Positions 28,830 through 36,528 of a DNA stretch of 64,000 nucleotides are shown here, one piece after another. The notes below the pieces were generated by a model. That model made no database searches and was not told the DNA's origin. It was given only the letters and a program-made list of their open reading frames with translations. Both the position numbers and the translations under genes were made by a program. Source of the stretch: Devosia lucknowensis (lineage in GTDB: Bacteria > Pseudomonadota > Alphaproteobacteria > Rhizobiales > Devosiaceae); NCBI RefSeq assembly GCF_900177655.1, contig NZ_FXWK01000001.1, positions 1,302,001 through 1,366,000 of the forward strand, given 5' to 3'. Position 1 is the stretch's first letter. Each line of letters opens with the position of its first letter.

Positions 28830-28878
28830 TTTTTGGCTGACGCCAAAAACGCTGGTGCCATTTTGGCTGTCGCCAAAA
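28830..28878. repeat. Tandem near-identical hairpins between nusG and rplK
   Basis: Two small palindromes follow each other: TTTTTGGC-TGAC-GCCAAAAA (28830-28849) and TTTTGGC-TGTC-GCCAAAA (28861-28878). They begin 8 bases after the nusG stop. The second looks like a duplicated copy of the first. Neither is followed by a clear T-run outside its own stem. Confidence 0.6.
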
Positions 28879-28886
28879 GGCTGGGG

Positions 28887-29417
28887 TCAGACCTTTTCGA
28901 CCTGACCGTATTCGAGCTCCACCGGAGTGGGGCGCCCGAAAATCGAGACCTCGACCTTGAGGCGGGAACGCTCTTCGTCCACCTCTTCGACGATGCCGTT
29001 GAAGCTGGCGAAAGGACCATCCGACACGCGGACGTTCTCGCCGACTTCGAAGCTGATGGAGGGCTTGGGATGATCCACGCCTTCCTGCACCTGCTGCAGG
29101 ATCGACATAGCCTCGCGCTCCGAGATCGGCATGGGCTTGTTGTCCGCGCCGAGGAAACCGGTGACCTTGGGCGTGTTCTTGATCAGATGGAATGCCTCGT
29201 CGGTCATATCCATCTTCACCAGGACATAGCCCGGGAAGAACTTGCGCTCGGTATCGACCTTGCGGCCACGACGGATCTCGACGACCTTTTCGGTCGGCAC
29301 GATCACGTCTTCAAACAGGTGCTCGAGCTTCTTCTGCGCAACCTTGAGACGGATATCTTCCGCCACCTTGCGCTCGAAGTTCGAATACGCCTGAACGATA
29401 TACCAGCGCTTGGCCAT
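28887..29417 (-). CDS. nusG: Transcription termination/antitermination protein NusG
   Basis: NusG couples RNA polymerase to ribosomes and Rho. The 176-residue protein opens MAKRWYIVQAYSNFERKVAE (NGN domain), has the FPGYVLVKM core and ends with a KOW domain (ASFNGIVEEVDEERSRLKV). It is 39 bases downstream of secE. Confidence 0.97.
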   Translation of the reverse strand: MAKRWYIVQAYSNFERKVAEDIRLKVAQKKLEHLFEDVIVPTEKVVEIRRGRKVDTERKFFPGYVLVKMDMTDEAFHLIKNTPKVTGFLGADNKPMPISEREAMSILQQVQEGVDHPKPSISFEVGENVRVSDGPFASFNGIVEEVDEERSRLKVEVSIFGRPTPVELEYGQVEKV

Positions 29418-29456
29418 AAGGGGTCGCCGCTCCGAATATATAAAAACTGATCCGCC

Positions 29457-29651
29457 TTAGCGGATCGACAGCATCAAGGACACGAGCCAGGAAATGACCT
29501 GGTCAGCCAGCAGGAAGAACAGGCTGGCGAGAATGACCAGAACGACAACCATGATCGAGGAGATCACGACTTCGTTCCGGCCCGGCCAGGTGACCTTGCT
29601 GACTTCCGAGCGAACCTGCTGGAGAAACTGGACTGGGTTCGGACGGGCCAT
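29457..29651 (-). CDS. secE: Preprotein translocase subunit SecE
   Basis: The short single-span SecE form (64 residues), which clamps SecY. An amphipathic segment (PVQFLQQVRSEVSKVTWPGR, with the conserved KVTWP motif) precedes one membrane helix (residues about 30-60). It heads the secE-nusG-rplKAJL-rpoBC cluster. Confidence 0.95.
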   Translation of the reverse strand: MARPNPVQFLQQVRSEVSKVTWPGRNEVVISSIMVVVLVILASLFFLLADQVISWLVSLMLSIR

Positions 29652-29720
29652 GGGCGTTTCAACTCGTATCTTGGTGCAAAACCAAAGGCCGCGCAGGAAT
29701 CCCGCACGGCTAGAGCGGGC

Positions 29721-29749
29721 TATCTAGAGGCTTTGCCGATGGATTGCAA
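29721..29749 (-). promoter_or_regulatory. Candidate promoter of secE-nusG
   Basis: On the minus strand TTGCAA (29744-29749) and TAGATA (29721-29726) are 17 bases apart, placing the start of transcription about 60 bases before secE. The same TTGCAN-N17-TAGANA pattern precedes tRNA-Trp, which supports it. Confidence 0.5.
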
Positions 29750-29907
29750 CAGCCAGACAAAAAGGAATCGTCCGGGGCTTCGCATCCGTCACTTTCGCGC
29801 TTTTGTAAAGCATAAGTGCAAATCCCGACTGAATCCGCTTGCATGCCCGCTCAGCCTGGAGTTGGATGAAATGTGCCCAGAATGTGGCAGCGCTCGTGGA
29901 GGGAGCA

Positions 29908-30174
29908 ATGTCGTTCGAGGTCGTGCGTTGCCAGTTACTGCATTTCGGTCCGCATCGGACCATCAAGGGCCGCCTCACCGGCGCCGTTCGCGTTCGCATA
30001 CGCGAAAGCCTGATGGGCAACCTGACCGAGTATGATCTGGACCTGCCGGTCAAGTCCGACTGCGGCATCGTTCCGCACGAGCAGGCCCGTACGGCCCTGC
30101 TCACCCATGCCGCCCACCAGCTGAACAAGCTCAAGGCACGGCACACGAGCCACCTGCCGGTGGCCGCCGAATAG
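29908..30174 (+). CDS. Small hypothetical protein
   Basis: An 88-residue soluble protein that I do not recognise. The ATG at 29908 has an excellent GGAGGGAG site 3 bases upstream, which decides the start over an earlier in-frame ATG. Content: MSFEVVRCQLLHFGPHR, then a predicted beta-rich stretch (GRLTGAVRVRIRESLMGNL) and a helical C-terminus. It stands alone on the plus strand between two minus-strand genes, tail to tail with the glycosyltransferase. Confidence 0.7.
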   Translation: MSFEVVRCQLLHFGPHRTIKGRLTGAVRVRIRESLMGNLTEYDLDLPVKSDCGIVPHEQARTALLTHAAHQLNKLKARHTSHLPVAAE

Positions 30175-30186
30175 GCAACCGGCCGA

Positions 30187-30993
30187 TTACCCCTCATCCA
30201 TGAAGCGGACGTATCGACGCTCGAGCCCCTTGCTCAAGTTCGATATGTGGTCGCTGACATTTCGCCACCCCGCCTTGAAGCCCTGCCCCAGCCGCAGCAA
30301 CCGGTATTGCAGCGGCCTTTCCGACGGGAACAGGTGACGATCGCCTTTCTGGTCGATATCGCTGCGGCCGACCGTTTGCTTCTGCTTGCCCTCATCGCCC
30401 AGCTGCCGTGCCAGTGCCGGCACGGCTTGCAGCCTAGTGAGCCCGGAACCCGGCTCGTCGAAGGGATTGTAGAGAACGAGGTCCGTCTGGGCCGACCGAA
30501 AGGATGGATGCCCAAGCAAGTAACGCGCGGCCCCGCGCGTCAGGATGTAGGCAGCCGAGCCCATCGGCGTCGACCGGAACGGGTGAAGGGCGATTTCGCC
30601 CGGCAGCGTCGCGACTGCGGGAAAGACGCGCAGCGGACGTCCGGCGCTTTCGATCCTGACCATATCGGCATCGATCGCGCCGATTTCGGACAGAAAGTCC
30701 GGCAGCGCCGAACTCAGTTCAGCGTCGTCTTCGAGCACCAGAGCGCGGTCATGGCCGGCGTCGAGCAACGCCTGCCAGACCCGCTCGTGGCTGAGCGTGC
30801 ACGCCAGTTCCCTGGGCCGCAGATAGACAGGTTTGTGCGGATCGCAATGGAGAGCGGCCTGCTCGGCGGATATGTCGGATGGCGTAGCGGCCTCGATGCG
30901 CACGCCCGCGAGACCCAGACTCTGCAGCTGATCTTCCATGAACCGACGCCGATCCGGCCGGCTCGCGAGATTGATGTAAAAGATGGGCAGCAC
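30187..30993 (-). CDS. Glycosyltransferase family 25 protein
   Basis: Likely a glycosyltransferase acting on lipopolysaccharide or another surface glycan. Seen: the N-terminal FYINLASRPDRR motif, ELACTLSHERVWQALLDAG and the metal-binding EDD motif in ALVLEDDAELS, all typical of GT25. I chose the GTG at 30993 (268 residues, MLPIFYINL) because GGAG lies 6 bases upstream and this is where family members start; an ATG at 31005 with a poorly spaced site is an alternative. The acceptor sugar cannot be inferred. Confidence 0.85.
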   Translation of the reverse strand: MLPIFYINLASRPDRRRFMEDQLQSLGLAGVRIEAATPSDISAEQAALHCDPHKPVYLRPRELACTLSHERVWQALLDAGHDRALVLEDDAELSSALPDFLSEIGAIDADMVRIESAGRPLRVFPAVATLPGEIALHPFRSTPMGSAAYILTRGAARYLLGHPSFRSAQTDLVLYNPFDEPGSGLTRLQAVPALARQLGDEGKQKQTVGRSDIDQKGDRHLFPSERPLQYRLLRLGQGFKAGWRNVSDHISNLSKGLERRYVRFMDEG

Positions 30994-31123
30994 GACAGTC
31001 TCCATTCCGCCGGCGTGGTTAGGCCACCGCTGCCGACGTTGCAACCGGCAAGCCGCCGGATGTCCAGCGTGACCAGACGCGTTTGAGGTCACGACGCGTG
31101 CCTTGAAACGCGAAGCCGGATCG

Positions 31124-31153
31124 TTACATTTTTAGCAGTTTTCTGCCTTATAG
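31124..31153 (+). promoter_or_regulatory. Candidate promoter of the small RNA upstream of tRNA-Trp
   Basis: TTACAT (31124-31129) and TTATAG (31148-31153) are 18 bases apart on the plus strand in an otherwise GC-rich gap, pointing toward the multi-hairpin RNA that follows. This is a pattern match only. Confidence 0.35.
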
Positions 31154-31159
31154 ACGCCC

Positions 31160-31330
31160 GCTTTTGGCGCAACCTTCATTGTGCTGACGCGTTGTTCAGC
31201 AGCAGGATCAGCCTCCTGCGACCTCCAACGTCAGTCCCCGGTTCCCATGCACTCCCAACCCCTGCCGGGGACTGGCTCTTTCCCGAAAGAGCAAGTCGTG
31301 ACGCCAGTGGATCGCCACTGGCTTTTTTGC
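31160..31330 (+). ncRNA. Putative small RNA with four hairpins and intrinsic terminator
   Basis: The gap 30994-31388 has no gene but shows ordered structure on the plus strand: hairpin GCAGGA/TCCTGC (31202-31219), a perfect 10-bp stem CAGTCCCCGG/CCGGGGACTG (31232-31274) with a C-rich 23-base loop, hairpin GCTCTTT/AAAGAGC (31275-31292), then a terminator, GCCAGTGG-ATCG-CCACTGGC followed by six T (31303-31328). CCTCC, the anti-Shine-Dalgarno core, occurs twice (in hairpin 1 and the linker) and CTCCC once in a loop. This is the layout of trans-acting small RNAs of alphaproteobacteria; which family, if any, I cannot say. The 5' end is a guess. Confidence 0.6.
31303..31328 (+). terminator. Intrinsic terminator of the putative small RNA
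   Basis: An 8-bp perfect stem with an ATCG loop and an immediate run of six T. No plus-strand protein gene lies upstream for over a kilobase, so it most likely ends a non-coding transcript. Confidence 0.8.
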
Positions 31331-31388
31331 TTTCCTGGTGGGGATGAAACCAGCCGGAGCGAAGCTCGACGAACTGGGTGATTGTGCC

Positions 31389-31464
31389 TGGCAGGGGCTG
31401 GGGGACTCGAACCCACGACCCTCGGTTTTGGAGACCGATGCTCTACCAACTGAGCTAAACCCCT
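31389..31464 (-). tRNA. trpT: tRNA-Trp (anticodon CCA)
   Basis: A 76-base cloverleaf read on the minus strand: acceptor AGGGGTT paired with AGCCCCT, D-arm GCTCAGTTGGTAGAGC, anticodon loop CTCCAAA giving CCA, T-arm with GGTTCGAGTCC, discriminator G and an encoded 3' CCA. In many proteobacteria it adjoins secE; here about 1.6 kb separates them. Confidence 0.97.
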
Positions 31465-31477
31465 TCAGGCGAGGCTG

Positions 31478-31506
31478 TGTCTAATGGCAAAGACAGCATG
31501 ATGCAA
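31478..31506 (-). promoter_or_regulatory. Candidate promoter of tRNA-Trp
   Basis: TTGCAT (31501-31506) and TAGACA (31478-31483) at 17-base spacing on the minus strand, 13 bases ahead of the tRNA. It resembles the secE candidate promoter. Confidence 0.45.
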
Positions 31507-31743
31507 GTGGCAGATTTCGTCTCCGCGTGGAAACCTCCGTCAAGCCCGCTCACCCTGGCGGACGCGCGTGGAGTCGGACGTTTGTCACCTTCAGTGTAGT
31601 CCTATCCTGACAGTGCGACGGCGAGTTTAGGCGCGCAGGTCGCCTCGCACAGAGTAGGATGCGCCAAAGCCGAAAACCTCCTAAATCATTGTAAAACAAA
31701 CGCTTTTATGGACAGCTCGGCCCTTTCACTTTCTCACTTTACA

Positions 31744-31812
31744 TATAATAGTACTTTATATAGCGTCCTCCTTACCGCCTGAAGCGTGAACGCCAGGCGG
31801 CCTTTGGGAGGA
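31744..31812 (+). promoter_or_regulatory. ytfQ promoter element and 5' UTR hairpin masking the ribosome-binding site
   Basis: A consensus TATAAT (-10, 31744-31749) lies in the AT-rich gap, with only a weak -35. The following 5' UTR can fold: TCCTCC (31766-31771) is exactly complementary to GGAGGA (31807-31812), the Shine-Dalgarno of ytfQ, and between them sits a hairpin CCGCCTG/CAGGCGG (31775-31800) with an inner GCGT/ACGC. The ribosome site is thus sequestered. The rest of the 31465-31819 gap shows nothing further. Confidence 0.5.
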
Positions 31813-31819
31813 TTTCATC

Positions 31820-32791
31820 GTGAACATCATAACCAAGCTTGCCATCGCGGCAGGCCTCGCTACCGCCTTGTCTTCCGGTGCCCTGGCGCAGGACATTTCG
31901 GGCAAGGTCATCGGCTTCTCGCAGATCGGCTCGGAATCGGGCTGGCGCGCTGCTGAAACGTCCGTGACCCGCCAGCAGGCGGAAGAGCGCGGCGTTGACC
32001 TCAAGTTTGCCGATGCGCAGCAGAAGCAGGAAAACCAGATCAAGGCCATCCGTGGCTTCATCGCCCAGGGCGTCGACGCGATCCTGGTGGCCCCGGTTGT
32101 CGCCACCGGTTGGGACGACGTGCTCGCCGAAGCCAAGGAAGCCGAGATCCCCGTCGTTCTGCTCGACCGCGGCGTCGATGCTCCGGAAGACCTCTACCTG
32201 ACCTCCGTCGCTTCGGACCAGATCGAAGAAGGTCGCGTGGCCGGCCAGTGGCTGGTCGACGATGTCGCCGGCGCAGACTGCAATGTCGTGGAACTGCAGG
32301 GCACGGTGGGCTCGACTCCGGCCATCAACCGCAAGCAGGGCTTCGAGGAAGCGATCGCCGGCGCGTCCAACATCAAGATCACCCAGAGCCAGACCGGTGA
32401 CTTCACCCGCGCCAAGGGCAAGGAAGTCATGGAAGCCTTCCTCAAGTCGTCCAACAACGGCGCCGACATCTGCGCGGTCTATGCCCATAACGACGACATG
32501 GCCGTTGGCGCCATCCAGGCGATCAAGGATGCCGGTCTCAAGCCCGGTACCGACATCAAGGTCGTCTCCATCGACGCCGTTCCCGATATCTTCACCGCCA
32601 TCGCCGCCGGCGAAGCCAATGCCACGGTCGAGCTGACCCCGAACATGGCAGGCCCGGCCTTCGACGCCCTGGCTGCCTTCTGGGCCGACGGCACCGAGCC
32701 GGAGAAGTTCATCATCACCGACTCCAAGCTCTACACCGCTGCCGACGATCCGCAGGGCGAATACGATCGCCGCAAGGACCTCGGCTACTAA
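31820..32791 (+). CDS. ytfQ: Galactofuranose-type ABC transporter substrate-binding protein
   Basis: The periplasmic sugar-binding component, 323 residues, starting at GTG with GGGAGGA 7 bases upstream. Signal peptide at residues 1-23 (ending SGALA). The mature part carries long stretches matching E. coli YtfQ: GFSQIGSESGWRAAET, DAQQKQENQIKAIRGFIAQG, APVVATGWDDVL, ELQGTVGSTPAI, VYAHNDDMAVGAIQAIKDAG and ELTPNMAGPAFDAL. YtfQ binds galactofuranose in E. coli; the same ligand is inferred. First gene of a four-gene importer operon. Confidence 0.93.
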   Translation: MNIITKLAIAAGLATALSSGALAQDISGKVIGFSQIGSESGWRAAETSVTRQQAEERGVDLKFADAQQKQENQIKAIRGFIAQGVDAILVAPVVATGWDDVLAEAKEAEIPVVLLDRGVDAPEDLYLTSVASDQIEEGRVAGQWLVDDVAGADCNVVELQGTVGSTPAINRKQGFEEAIAGASNIKITQSQTGDFTRAKGKEVMEAFLKSSNNGADICAVYAHNDDMAVGAIQAIKDAGLKPGTDIKVVSIDAVPDIFTAIAAGEANATVELTPNMAGPAFDALAAFWADGTEPEKFIITDSKLYTAADDPQGEYDRRKDLGY

Positions 32792-32804
32792 GCGACAAGA
32801 GTAC

Positions 32805-32827
32805 GGGCGGGAGCTTGGCTTCCGCCC
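32805..32827 (+). terminator. Intercistronic hairpin after ytfQ
   Basis: A 10-bp stem with one G-U pair (GGGCGGGAGC/GCTTCCGCCC, 3-base loop) starts 14 bases after the ytfQ stop; the sequence after it (AATTTCAC) is a poor T-run. Such hairpins after binding-protein genes often stabilise that mRNA and reduce read-through to the ATPase and permeases. The gap to ytfR (194 bases) holds no gene. Confidence 0.5.
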
Positions 32828-32985
32828 AATTTCACTTCGAGCCACAAAGCCTTTACCCTCACACCGCCCTCGTGCTCGATCCGAGGGCAAGACTGGGGGC
32901 CACACAATGTGCTGTGCGCGAGGTGGCAGGCCCCGGGTCAGGCCCGAGGGCGGCTCCGTGGTTGGCAAGGCATTGGGAGGGGCAC

Positions 32986-34503
32986 ATGCCTGATGAAGAA
33001 TTCGCGCTCGAAGCGCGCGGCATCATCAAGATTTTCGGCAACCACGTCGCGCTCGACAACGTCAATTTCGGGCTGCGCGCCGGTGAAGTGCATGCGCTCC
33101 TGGGCGAGAACGGGGCCGGCAAGTCCACCCTCATCAAGATCCTGACCGGCGCCTACCAGCCGACCACCGGCCAGGTGCTGGCCGACGGCGTCCCCGTTGC
33201 GCTGGACAATCCGCAGCAGGCGCAGAAATACGGCATCGGCACGGTCTACCAGGAGGTCAACCTCCTGCCCAACCGTTCCGTGGCCGAAAACCTCTTTCTC
33301 GGGCACCAGCCGACCCGCTTCGGTTTCGTCGACCGCCGCAAGATGGAGCGCGACTCCCGTGAGGTGCTCAAGCGCTACGGCCTCGACCTCGATCCGTCGA
33401 GCGAGCTGGGCACCCATTCCGTGGCCGTTCAGCAGATCGTCGCCATCGCCCGCGCCGTGGAACTCTCGGGCAAGGTGCTGATCCTCGACGAACCCACCGC
33501 CAGCCTCGACCGCAACGAGGTGGAGCGCCTGTTCGAGATTATCCGGGATCTCAAGGCGCGCGGCCTCGCCATCGTCTTCATCACCCACTTCCTCGACCAG
33601 GTCTTCGCCGTATCCGATCGCGTGACCATCCTGCGCAACGGCAAGCTGATCGAAACGCGCGACCTGACCGGCACGACCCGCACCGATGTGGTGCGGCTCA
33701 TGCTGGGCAAGGATGTTGCCTTCTCCGGCGCCACCGGCGTGGAAGACGCGCGGCCGATGGGCGAGGTGCTGCTCGACTTCAGGAATTACGGCAAGAAGCG
33801 CAGCGTCCACCCTTTCAACCTCACCATCCACAAGGGCGAGGTCATCGGCGTCGCAGGGCTCCTCGGGTCCGGCAGAACAGAAATGGCCCGCATCATGTTC
33901 GGGGCCGACGCTGCCGACGAAGGCACCCTCGATGTATCAGGCAAGAAGGCCACGATCGCGCGACCGACCGATGCCATTGCCAAGGGCTTCGGCTTCTGTC
34001 CGGAAGACCGCAAGGCCGAGGGCATCTTTGGCGATCTTTCGGTGCGCGAGAACATCGTCATCGCCCTGCAGGGCAAGCTCGGCTGGTTCAGCGCGCTCAA
34101 CCGCGACGAACAGCTCGAAATCGCCGGTCGCTTCGGGGAAAGCATGGATATCCGGGCCGCCTCGCTCGACATGCCGATCAAGCTGCTGTCCGGCGGCAAC
34201 CAGCAGAAGGTGATCCTGTCGCGCTGGCTGGCCACCGATCCGGCCTTCCTCATCCTCGACGAACCCACAAGGGGCATCGACGTGGGCGCGCATGCCGAAA
34301 TCGTGCGCACGATCAACCGGCTTCGCGACGAAGGCCTGGCCCTCGTTGTCATCTCGTCCGAGCTGGACGAAGTCGTCGCCTATTCCACGCGCATCGTCGT
34401 CATGCGCGACCGCGAAATGGTCGCCGAACTGAGCGGCGAAAACATCAATCCCGGCGTCATCGTGCAGGCGATCGCCAATCATCGCGAGGGCCCGGCAGCA
34501 TGA
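32986..34503 (+). CDS. ytfR: Sugar ABC transporter ATP-binding protein (two ABC domains)
   Basis: The ATPase of the importer, 505 residues. The ATG at 32986 follows GGGAGGGGC; the frame is open upstream without similarity. Domain 1: Walker A GENGAGKST (residues 40-48) and Walker B VLILDEPTASLD. Domain 2: degenerate Walker A (GLLGSGRTE), signature LSGGNQQKVILSRWL and Walker B FLILDEPTRGID. This is the RbsA/MglA/YtfR architecture. Its stop overlaps the next start (ATGA). Confidence 0.95.
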   Translation: MPDEEFALEARGIIKIFGNHVALDNVNFGLRAGEVHALLGENGAGKSTLIKILTGAYQPTTGQVLADGVPVALDNPQQAQKYGIGTVYQEVNLLPNRSVAENLFLGHQPTRFGFVDRRKMERDSREVLKRYGLDLDPSSELGTHSVAVQQIVAIARAVELSGKVLILDEPTASLDRNEVERLFEIIRDLKARGLAIVFITHFLDQVFAVSDRVTILRNGKLIETRDLTGTTRTDVVRLMLGKDVAFSGATGVEDARPMGEVLLDFRNYGKKRSVHPFNLTIHKGEVIGVAGLLGSGRTEMARIMFGADAADEGTLDVSGKKATIARPTDAIAKGFGFCPEDRKAEGIFGDLSVRENIVIALQGKLGWFSALNRDEQLEIAGRFGESMDIRAASLDMPIKLLSGGNQQKVILSRWLATDPAFLILDEPTRGIDVGAHAEIVRTINRLRDEGLALVVISSELDEVVAYSTRIVVMRDREMVAELSGENINPGVIVQAIANHREGPAA

Positions 34504-35498
34504 TGCGGCGCATCCTTTCCCGCCTGGCCAATCCGCAGCTGCTGGCGCTTGTCGGCGTGCTGCTGATCAACTGGCTGCTGTTTCCCAATTTCTTCCGCAT
34601 CACCTGGCAGGACGGGCGGCTTTTCGGCTCGCTGATCGACGTGCTCAACCGGGGCGCGCCGGTGGCCATCCTCGCCATCGGCATGGCCGGAGTCATCGCC
34701 ACCAAGGGCGTCGACCTCTCCGTCGGCGCCATCATGGCGGTGGCCGGAGCGGTGGCGGCGACGCTGGTCGTGGCCGGCTACCCTGCCCCGGTCGCCGTGG
34801 CCGCCGCCCTGGCCGTGGGCCTCCTCTGCGGGCTCTGGAACGGGTTCCTCGTCGCCGTGCTCGACATCCAGCCCATCATCGCGACGCTCGTGCTGATGGT
34901 GGCCGGTCGCGGCATCGCCCAGCTGATCACCGAGGGCTTCATCGTCACCTTCACCGATCCGGTGCTGATCTTCATCGGCACGGGCTCGTTCCTCGGCTTG
35001 CCGATGGCTGCGGTCATCGCGCTGGTGCTGATGATATTGGTGACCCTCCTGGTGCGGCGCACCGCGATCGGGCTCTTCATCGAAGCCGTCGGCGTCAATC
35101 GCGCCGCCGCCAGCCTCGCGGGCATCCGCAGCCGCATGCTGCTGTTCCTGGTCTACGGCTTGTCGGGCCTCTGCGCGGCCGTGGCCGGCATCATCGTGGC
35201 GGGCGACATCCGCGGCGCCGATGCCAACAATGCCGGGCTCTGGCTCGAACTCGACGCCATCCTGGCCGTCGTGATCGGCGGCACCTCGCTCCTCGGCGGA
35301 CGCTTCTCGGTGCCCCTGGCAGTGGTCGGAGCGCTCATCATCCAGGCCATGAACACCGGCATCCTGGTGTCCGGCTTCCCGCCCGAATTCAACCTCATCG
35401 TCAAGGCGGGCCTGATCTTCCTCGTGCTGATCATCCAGTCGCCGCTGGCAACCCGGATCGTTCCCGTGCGCGTTCCCGCTTCGGAGGCCCGCAAATGA
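34500..35498 (+). CDS. ytfT: Sugar ABC transporter permease
   Basis: The first membrane subunit, 332 residues, about eight to ten hydrophobic spans of the BPD_transp_2 family (KGVDLSVGAIMAVAGAVAAT near residue 67 is the family signature; GVNRAAASLAGI the cytoplasmic loop contacting the ATPase). Overlaps ytfR and yjfF by 4 bases each, so all three are probably translated together. Confidence 0.93.
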   Translation: MMRRILSRLANPQLLALVGVLLINWLLFPNFFRITWQDGRLFGSLIDVLNRGAPVAILAIGMAGVIATKGVDLSVGAIMAVAGAVAATLVVAGYPAPVAVAAALAVGLLCGLWNGFLVAVLDIQPIIATLVLMVAGRGIAQLITEGFIVTFTDPVLIFIGTGSFLGLPMAAVIALVLMILVTLLVRRTAIGLFIEAVGVNRAAASLAGIRSRMLLFLVYGLSGLCAAVAGIIVAGDIRGADANNAGLWLELDAILAVVIGGTSLLGGRFSVPLAVVGALIIQAMNTGILVSGFPPEFNLIVKAGLIFLVLIIQSPLATRIVPVRVPASEARK

Positions 35499-36463
35499 GC
35501 CGCTCCCTTCGTCCGCTGGTGGCCACTGCGGTGATCTTCGCCATCGCCTACGCGCTGGCCGTGATGCAGTTCCCGTCCATGTTCTCGACGCGCGTACTGG
35601 GCAATTTCCTCACCGACAACGCCTTTCTCGGCATCACGGCCGTGGGCATGACCTTCGTCATCCTGTCGGGCGGGATCGATCTGTCGGTGGGCGCGGTGAT
35701 CGGCTTTACCGGCGTGCTGATCGCCGTGCTGATCTCCTGGGCCGGCTGGCATCCGCTCGCCGCCTTCACCATGGCCCTTGCCGTGGCGGCGGCATTCGGC
35801 GGCATCATGGGGCTGGCGATCCACTATCTCCAGGTTCCGGCCTTCATCGTCACGCTTGCCGGCATGTTCCTGGCCCGCGGCGGTGCATCCGTCATCACCC
35901 GTGACTCCGTGCCGGTGAACCACGAATTCTACACCTGGATCTCCGAGCTGATCATCCGTCTGCCCGGCGGCGGTCGCCTCAGCTTTATCGGTCTGCTGAT
36001 GGTTGCCATCTTCATCCTCGGGGCCCTCGTCGCGCATCGCACCAAGTTCGGCTCCTACGTCTACGCGCTGGGCGGCAATCCGGTCTCGGCATCGCTGATG
36101 GGCGTGCCGGTGGCGCAGACCACCGTGCTCGTCTACATGCTGTCCTCGATACTCGCGGCCTTGGCGGGAATCGTCTTTTCCCTCTATACCTCCGCCGGCT
36201 ATCCACTGGCCGCGGTCGGCGTCGAACTCGACGCCATCAGCGCCGTGGTGATCGGCGGCACGCTTTTGACCGGAGGCTATGGCTTCGTGCTCGGCACCTT
36301 CATCGGCGTCATGCTGCTGGGCCTGGTGCAGACCTACATCATCTTCGACGGCACGCTGTCGAGCTGGTGGACCAAGATCGTCATCGGCGCCCTGCTGTTC
36401 CTGTTCATCGTCTTGCAGCGGCTGATCTTTGCGGCCTCGGCAAAGGGAGAGAAAGCGTCCTAG
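35495..36463 (+). CDS. yjfF: Sugar ABC transporter permease
   Basis: The second membrane subunit, 322 residues, with the matching signature GGIDLSVGAVIGFTGVLIAV near residue 60 and the loop ALGGNPVSASLMGVPV near residue 190. YtfT and YjfF are assumed to form a heterodimer as in E. coli. Last gene of the importer operon, with a regulator gene 65 bases downstream. Confidence 0.93.
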   Translation: MSRSLRPLVATAVIFAIAYALAVMQFPSMFSTRVLGNFLTDNAFLGITAVGMTFVILSGGIDLSVGAVIGFTGVLIAVLISWAGWHPLAAFTMALAVAAAFGGIMGLAIHYLQVPAFIVTLAGMFLARGGASVITRDSVPVNHEFYTWISELIIRLPGGGRLSFIGLLMVAIFILGALVAHRTKFGSYVYALGGNPVSASLMGVPVAQTTVLVYMLSSILAALAGIVFSLYTSAGYPLAAVGVELDAISAVVIGGTLLTGGYGFVLGTFIGVMLLGLVQTYIIFDGTLSSWWTKIVIGALLFLFIVLQRLIFAASAKGEKAS

Positions 36464-36528
36464 ATGTCCGGTTTGCGTTCAGTGGTGGGGCTGCCACGCC
36501 CCACTGCAAGCGCTGAAAAGGCGCTGCG

